Shown here piece by piece: positions 58,784 through 64,000 of a stretch of 64,000 nucleotides of DNA. A model generated the notes under the pieces. That model was not told the DNA's origin. It saw only the letters and a list, made by a program, of their open reading frames with translations, and searched no databases. Numbering within the stretch: the stretch's first letter is position 1; every line of letters starts with the position of its first letter. A program made the translations under genes and the position numbers. Origin of the DNA: Chenopodium formosanum (Eukaryota; Streptophyta; Magnoliopsida; Caryophyllales; Amaranthaceae); contig CM044871.1 in assembly GCA_024500155.1 (NCBI GenBank), forward strand, positions 31,928,728-31,992,727, written 5' to 3'.

Positions 58784-59960
58784 ATGCCTCTAACTATCGA
58801 AAAAAGGCACAAACCAGCATATATCCAGGCTATAGAAGACGACGACTTAGTCCAAGGGGAAGAAGAAGAAGAAGAAGAACCGTGGTACACGGACATACTC
58901 AATAATAGTTCACGAAGGAATCTGTGGCACTCATGTAAATGGCAAAATGTTAGTCTAGAAAATAATGCGAGAAGGATATTATTGGACTACAATGAATAGG
59001 GATTGCCATCAATACGTAAAAAGATGCCCTTAGTGCCAAATTTATGCCAATTTACAACATGTCCCTCCATCTTTGCTCTACACCTACACATCGCCATGGC
59101 CATTCTCTACATGGGGAATTGACATAATTGGAAAAATCACTCCCCTAGGAACAGGAGGCCACGAATTTATTCTAGTAGTAATTGATTACTTTACAAAGTG
59201 GGTCGAAGCGCAATCCTACGCTAAACTCACCGCAAAACATGTAGCACTCTTTATCGAAAGAAATATCATTTGTCGATATGGAGTCCCACATGAAATGATA
59301 AGTGACAATGGAACTCACTTTTAAGCCGAATGTGATGAATTGCTACAAAAATACGGCATTCAACATCATCATTCTTCCCCTTATAGACCTCAAGCGAACG
59401 GAGCAGTCGAGGCAGCTAATAAAAATTTAAAGACCATCATCGAGAAAATGACAGAAAATTATAAAGATTGGCCTGACAAACTTCACTTCGCATTGTGGGG
59501 TTATCGCACGTCAATCCGTACATTAACAGGAAATACGCCATTTTCCTTGGTATATGGAATGGATGTCGTACAACCTGTCGAATTAGAAATACCATCTTTA
59601 CGCATTGCGCTAGAGAGTAAACTCGATGAAGTTGAATGGACTAGGGCAAGATATGAGGAATTGATTCTACTCGATGAAAAACGACTAGAAGCTCTACATC
59701 ACACTCAGTGTTACCAAACTCGTATGGCTAGGCATTTTAATAAGAAGGTCAAGACAAGAAATATCAAAGTAGGAGAATTGGTATTAAAAGCGCTAAGGAA
59801 AAATGTTTTAGACCCAAGGGGAAAATTTAGACCTAACTGGTCTGGACCCTACATTGTCAAGACAATCCTATCAGGAGGTGCAGCAAAACTAACTGACATG
59901 GATGGCAATGAATTCTCAAACATGACCAATCTTAACCAACTTAAGAAATATTACCCATAA
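58784..59960 (+). pseudogene. Integrase, element 2
   Basis: The region after DILN joins directly to NSSRRNLW: about 170 bp seen in element 1 (12085-12255) is missing and the frame changes, which damages the approach to the zinc domain. The zinc cysteines are partly kept, but the lysine between CP and CQ is a TAG (about 59031). The core is readable: STWGIDIIGKIT (aspartate), EMISDNGTHF (aspartate), a TAA, then SPYRPQANGAVEAANKN (glutamate). The C-terminal frame 59340-59960 is intact, with FRPNWSGPYIVKTILSGGAA, and ends YYP plus stop. Confidence 0.9.
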
Positions 59961-60492
59961 TTACTTGAGTAGGATACTCAAGAGAGCTACGTTCAGCCTG
60001 ATTTCTTAAGAAAGGATACGTAGGCAACCCTTTACGGGTGTGGCCACTTTATTTTTCGACATCTCCGCGTTCCAGAATCAATTAAAAATTTAACAGAAAA
60101 TCGGCGAATCATTGGCGTCGCAGAACAGAACCTAGCGCCAGCCAGAAGTCATCAGCGCCAACTGATGGAATTGGCGCCTGGCGCCACACTTCAATGGCAG
60201 GCGCCAAATGCCAATGACTGGCGCCAATCTTGAAATCAGATCTGGGCGAATTTTGGTGTTTTTCGGAAAATTTTCGACTTCCGTACTCGAAGAGTTTCTG
60301 GGGATTTGATTTTTTTTCGATTTTCATTGCTTTAATAAAATAAATTTAAAGTAAACAATTTAATTGAAAGCTAAATTTTCATTAATAAAATAAAATTACA
60401 TTATTGATGGAATTTAAATAAAAGCTGAAATAAATTAACTTTAAATAAAAATAACAATCTAAGTCTAAAAAATCTAAAGCTAAGAAATGCTC
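59961..60492 (+). other. Post-pol intergenic region, element 2
   Basis: A short stretch (GAGCTACGTTCAGCCTG through GGATACGTAGGCAACC) after pol is shared with the LARD and the gag-only element. It is followed by a palindrome cluster (60115-60230) with a perfect TGGCGCC-T-GGCGCCA at 60172-60186, and AT-rich sequence that would be the 3' UTR of antisense gene 1. No gene. Confidence 0.6.
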
Positions 60493-62000
60493 TTAATCTT
60501 TCTTTTCCTTTCTAGCTCTTTTCCAATTCTTGTCTTCTTCCTCCTCTTCATCCATAACTTTAGCTAGTAGGCATCCTTTAGAGGACCTACATTCAATTTT
60601 CGAGTAGATGGTCTCCCCTTCAGCTAACACTCCATTCTTCTTTTCCACCCAAGCCTTTTTGTCTGTAGTGTTAGCTTTCCTTTTCCCTTTGTCTTTGGTA
60701 GTTTTTTTCTTCCTAGGCATTGTAGGTGTTTTGAATTCAATTATGTCACCTAAGCGTTCCTTGGCAGGAGTCACCCTGCCACCTAGACGATTCTTCACAT
60801 CGGTTCTACCCTGATCAATCGAAGATTTCTTCAGCAACCACTTCTTTACATCATTAGGCAAAGAAGGAGGGACCTTTTGGGTAATCACTTCCCATAAAGG
60901 TCAAGCGCCCCAATAAGCATCAAATCTGTCTACTTCTTGAGAAATAGGGTACTCAAAGGGAGGACGAAGATCTTCGGAAGGAATATTCTGAAGCAAGTCG
61001 TATTGTCTTTTTACCCTGCAAGGGTAATAATAAGTTACACAAGACAAGCTTGGAAGACGGCAGAAAGGTTGCTAGTTAACACCAACCATCCTTTCTATTT
61101 TCCACCATGGGACGACCCACTTGATAGTGAAATCACGTGATTCAAAGACTTTTCTCCACCCATGGCGCCCAATTTTAGGGATGCGTTTCTTCCTTCTCAC
61201 GAAGCAATTGGGAGTATACTTTTCAATGTCGTCCGGAGGGCTAATTAATCCTAGCCTCTCCATTAGCCACATCTGTAAAAAAATTGCAATGCAAATAAAT
61301 TATTATTACAATACAAAAATATATTTTTTGATTTCTGTAATTAAAAATATTATTTTTCTACCTGTAATAAAATTGGAGAGCCACGAAGAGGCACTTTTGG
61401 GTCCCTTTTCAGTTCATCTAGACTAATCATAGTCTCTCCAACTATTAATGGCATCGGATTTCTCCCTGATTCTATTTGTTCTAGTACAGTGGTTATAATT
61501 GATTAACCCTCATTATTTTTACCACTACTAAGAAAAAATTGATTAAGCATGCAAAATAAGAACGCCCTTCTTCTATATATAAGAAAAGATTCAGAAAGAG
61601 TTTTATCAAAATAATGGCGTGCAAATTCTTTCAAATTAACTATGTGGCTGCCTACTATTTTTGATAAATCCCTTTCCTTTAAATTAAAGAAGCGCTCAAA
61701 ATCCTTATAATAATATGCATATACTCTAGGGATTGCTATAAGGTCTATCGCAGGGAAGCCTAAGATAGCACCAAATTCCTCCGGCAAAGGGCTAATCTCA
61801 TCATACCCCATTCTGAAACAATGAGTATCAACATTCCAAAACTCTAAAGCGGTATGTATGAAGTCTAGGTCAAGATCTACCCCTTTGATGCCATAAATTC
61901 CCCCCAGGTGAAATAAATCTAATTCTTTTCTCTCCCTCGCATTAAGAGATCGACACCATTCATGAGTGTATTGGGTGAAGGTCTTGGTGACTAAAGGCAT
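60493..62000 (-). pseudogene. Antisense gene 1 (PMD/DUF7745-like), element 2
   Basis: Read leftwards: exon 1 (62000-61362, 213 codons) begins MPLVTKTFTQYTHEWCRS and contains DEISPLPEEFGAILGFPAID, FLIYRRRAFLFCMLNQFF and RGSPILLQ. An 89 bp intron follows (61361-61273, GTAGAA...TTTACAG). Exon 2 (from 61272) is MWLMERLGLISPPDDIEKYT to about 61070. Exon 3 (61015-60493, after CCCTTGCAG) has RQYDLLQNIPSEDL and a lysine-rich tail (MPRKKKTTKDKGKRK) suggesting nuclear location. Stops: TAA at 61501-61503 (CAA in element 1) and TGA at about 60900. The exon 2/3 donor is unresolved. Family call from remembered patterns; function unknown. Confidence 0.7.
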
Positions 62001-62643
62001 GATTATTATTTTTCTAAAGAAGAGAATTATTTATTCGCTGGAATTATGAGAAGAATCGACTGGGCAGGGGGATTTTTATACAGATTCTGCGAGGAATTTT
62101 AATCAGATTAAAATACAGCCTCAGCGTCAATTGGCGCCAGCCGCCAGCGCTTGGCGCCACACGCTAAGTGTAGCGCCTGGCGCCACGCGCCATAGTGTGG
62201 CGCCAAGTTGCCAGACCAGCCGCGCGTGTTCAACTTGCGTTTTTAATATTAGACTCGAGTCGGTTAATGACTTTATGGCTCTGTTTAATTTTCCTAAACA
62301 TCTTTTTTATTCTTTTTCTTAATTAATTAAATATAGATATTATTTTTTAAATTTATATTATTCTTTTTGGACTTTATTTTAAATTCCAAACACCCGACAT
62401 TCTATTCATTTTTTTCCTCTTTTATTTTTTCTTTTTGGGGGAGAGAGTCGGATACCCTCCATCAATAATAAAAATGACGGAATTTTTGCGCAAAATTGTT
62501 GTCACACTTTTCTTGCACACACAAACATACACACAACAATAAATAAATTCATAATGGCATAAATATACAAAATGTATCTATAAATAATGAGTCTAAGGCA
62601 AAGTTCTATAAAAAAGTCAAAATAAAATATACAAAGGAACAAA
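62001..62643 (-). promoter_or_regulatory. Promoter region of antisense gene 1 / 3' end of gene 2
   Basis: Read leftwards: the inverted CCGTCATTT block (62483-62447), AT-rich DNA that resembles the gag leader (CATAAAGTCA and CGAGTC words in the same order as at 53070-53110), a large palindrome cluster (62220-62120) with arms CTTGGCGCCACAC, and TATAAAAA (62080-62073) about 70 bp before the ATG at 62000. The 3' UTR of gene 2 must end within the same interval. Promoter function is inferred. Confidence 0.55.
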
Positions 62644-64000
62644 CTACGGCGCTGGAGGACGTAGGCCCATCATATCATAAAATTGCGCCGTACGAGGAGT
62701 CACCTCTCCACCAGCTCCAGCCCCAGCTCCAGTCTCCGTAGGAGGAGGAACACTCAATGTAGGACCACTTCAACCAGGATCAACCTGAGGCTGAGGCCGC
62801 GGAGGCTGCTGCGATGACGAGCCTACCTCGTACATCCCACCACCTCTGAAAGTCGAGGTAGCCTCTCCTACCGGTACAGCGTGAGCACCCTCGGAAGAAG
62901 ATCCCGAGCCCTCGGCAACGTCAGCTCGAGCAGCCTCAGAGCGACCGCCTCTTCCCCCTGACGAAGTGCGACGACGTCTCGAGCTAGACCTCGCTGAATC
63001 CCTCCGCCCCTCAGGTCTCGCGCGGGTGTGAGAAGCAATAGGCTGGCCCTGCAAAAAGAATTAAATCAGAAACAAAGTAAAATTGAAGTAGCAATGCAAA
63101 AACAATGAGTAAAGAAAGACTACCTCTTGGATGACGTCATCCCGAAGGCAAGTGGCCGCGTTCCTCATCCGAACGAGTTGGCTCCGGAAGGCATCTATGC
63201 ATCGTGCCATCGCCGAAACCACCTCGCGTGAAAACTGTCAGAGAATTAAGTTAGTAAAAATGCATGATATATAAACACAAAAATTCAGAAAAAAAAAACT
63301 AGGCTTACTCTAGTCTGGTGGCGAGGAATCGACCGCTCTACGAAGCGCTCGCCCTCGGGAGCCGGAGAAATCATCTCCTCGATCGGCCCGTACATCCCCT
63401 GATAATGGATGGACATACGGGGTGGCACGAACTCAGCAGCACCATCCTGACAAAGAAAAAAAGGTCAGTAAAGCATTACTTGGGGGCTACTTAGTGGAAA
63501 ATAAAGCTAAGAAAAACTTACCCTCACATCCTCAGCCGGTACGGGGGCTGGAGCTAACAAAGGTAGTAGCTCCTCAGCATAACACCGCCCGAGGATCACA
63601 TGGGACCGCTAAGGGGTACCAGCTCCCTCAGACATGCTCGACAACCGCGCCTCGTCGAACATATGACGTGGTTGAACAGCAGGAACGACGAAGACATCAG
63701 AAGAATGTTGTCTAGCGACCCTCTCTCCTAAGTACGCGACCGCTCCATAAGTCCCCAGAAAATAGCGACGCTCAGCAGAGTACTGTGCGGCTAACCCAGG
63801 GACTGTCCAACCGCCCCACGGCCGGTATACCACCTCAGGTCCCTATAAAGAGCATCAGTCAGGCAAGAATACACATAAAGCACCACGGAAGAGCAAGATG
63901 AACAATAAAAGTCGTACCGAGATGATCCGATGCCGGACATGTGTAGTGGACATGTCCACATGGTGACCGCCCCAAGAAGCGCTCACTGGAAATCCCCGCG
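62644..64000 (-). pseudogene. Antisense gene 2, intron-bearing, element 2 (5' part outside)
   Basis: Exons read leftwards: A (64000-63918, partial), B (63842-63522, 321 bp), C (63446-63309, 138 bp), D (63234-63124, 111 bp), E (63048-62644). Introns of 75, 75, 74 and 75 bp begin GTACGA, GTAAGT, GTAAGC and GTAGTC and end TAG, CAG, CAG and CAG. All junctions are phase 0. Text includes VVYRPWGGWTVPGLAAQYSA, PRMSIHYQGMYGPIEEM, MARCIDAFRSQLVRMRNAAT and a basic run SSSRRRRTSSGG. The N-terminal mobile-domain part is outside the window but is seen in element 1 (25312-26224). A TAG in exon B (about 63612) and a TGA in exon E (about 62770) show decay. Confidence 0.75.

Larger units (their letters stand above)
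39868..64000 (+). mobile_element. Ty3/gypsy Tat/Ogre-type element 2 (continues past window)
   Basis: 5' LTR (39868-41260 and 50955-51539, split by a copia element), primer site (51545-51562), leader, gag-pol (53236-59960), post-pol region, and two antisense genes up to the window end; the 3' LTR lies outside. It is more complete than element 1: both zinc knuckles, YVDD and the full integrase core are present. Even so, at least eight stops, one frameshift and a deletion in the integrase zinc region make it inactive. The left flank is GTTAG (39863-39867). Confidence 0.9.

Overview
The window looks like repeat-dense nuclear DNA of a flowering plant, probably a eudicot; I cannot name the species. 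It has almost no ordinary genes and no rRNA, tRNA or CRISPR loci that I could find. Most of it is Ty3/gypsy retrotransposons of the Tat/Ogre type: LTRs of about 1.9-2.2 kb running TGTAGACACC...CCCTACA, a primer site TGGCGACTCCACTGGGGA matching the 3' end of plant tRNA-Arg(ACG), gag zinc knuckles of CHHC form, a DNG protease, and a second RNase H after the RT-RNase H. Every coding region is damaged by stops, frameshifts or deletions.

Layout. (1) 1-504 is flank, with a possible gene start at 456. (2) 505-30377 is gypsy element 1, entered by four later insertions. These are a 2.5 kb solo LTR of chromovirus type (4611-7130), a MULE remnant in the integrase (12541-12826), a gene-free LARD-type gypsy derivative with 2.2 kb LTRs (15179-25062, itself holding a G-rich MULE-like element at 19176-20254), and a solo copia LTR (26936-28151). 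(3) 30378-37586 is a reverse-oriented gypsy derivative that keeps only gag and has lost its 3' LTR at the junction with element 1. (4) 37587-39867 holds a decayed, intron-flanked gene-like exon of unknown identity. (5) 39868 to the window end is gypsy element 2. Its 5' LTR is split by a Ty1/copia element (41261-50949, minus strand); its gag-pol is at 53236-59960, and its antisense genes fill the right end.

The most interesting system is the antisense module of the gypsy elements. Downstream of pol, on the opposite strand, lie two genes resembling the plant mobile domain/DUF7745 group. Gene 2 has at least five exons with canonical GT-AG introns of about 65-80 bp. The splice sites, the lengths of two exons (138 and 111 bp) and the phase-0 junctions in element 2 agree between the two element copies. 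Because the gene is antisense to the genomic RNA, its introns survive retrotransposition.

Two cis-acting designs accompany the module. One is a set of GC-rich clusters of short palindromes (NNNCGCC-W-GGCGNNN) whose outer bases change in compensating pairs. They sit upstream of TATA boxes in the LTRs and at the antisense promoters, and also in the leader and 3' region. The other is an inverted pair of a CCGTCATTT...GGGGGTA-type block, one copy upstream of gag and one upstream of antisense gene 1. Both designs are kept even in the gene-free and gag-only derivatives, which suggests they are needed for the replication or mobilisation of the family.
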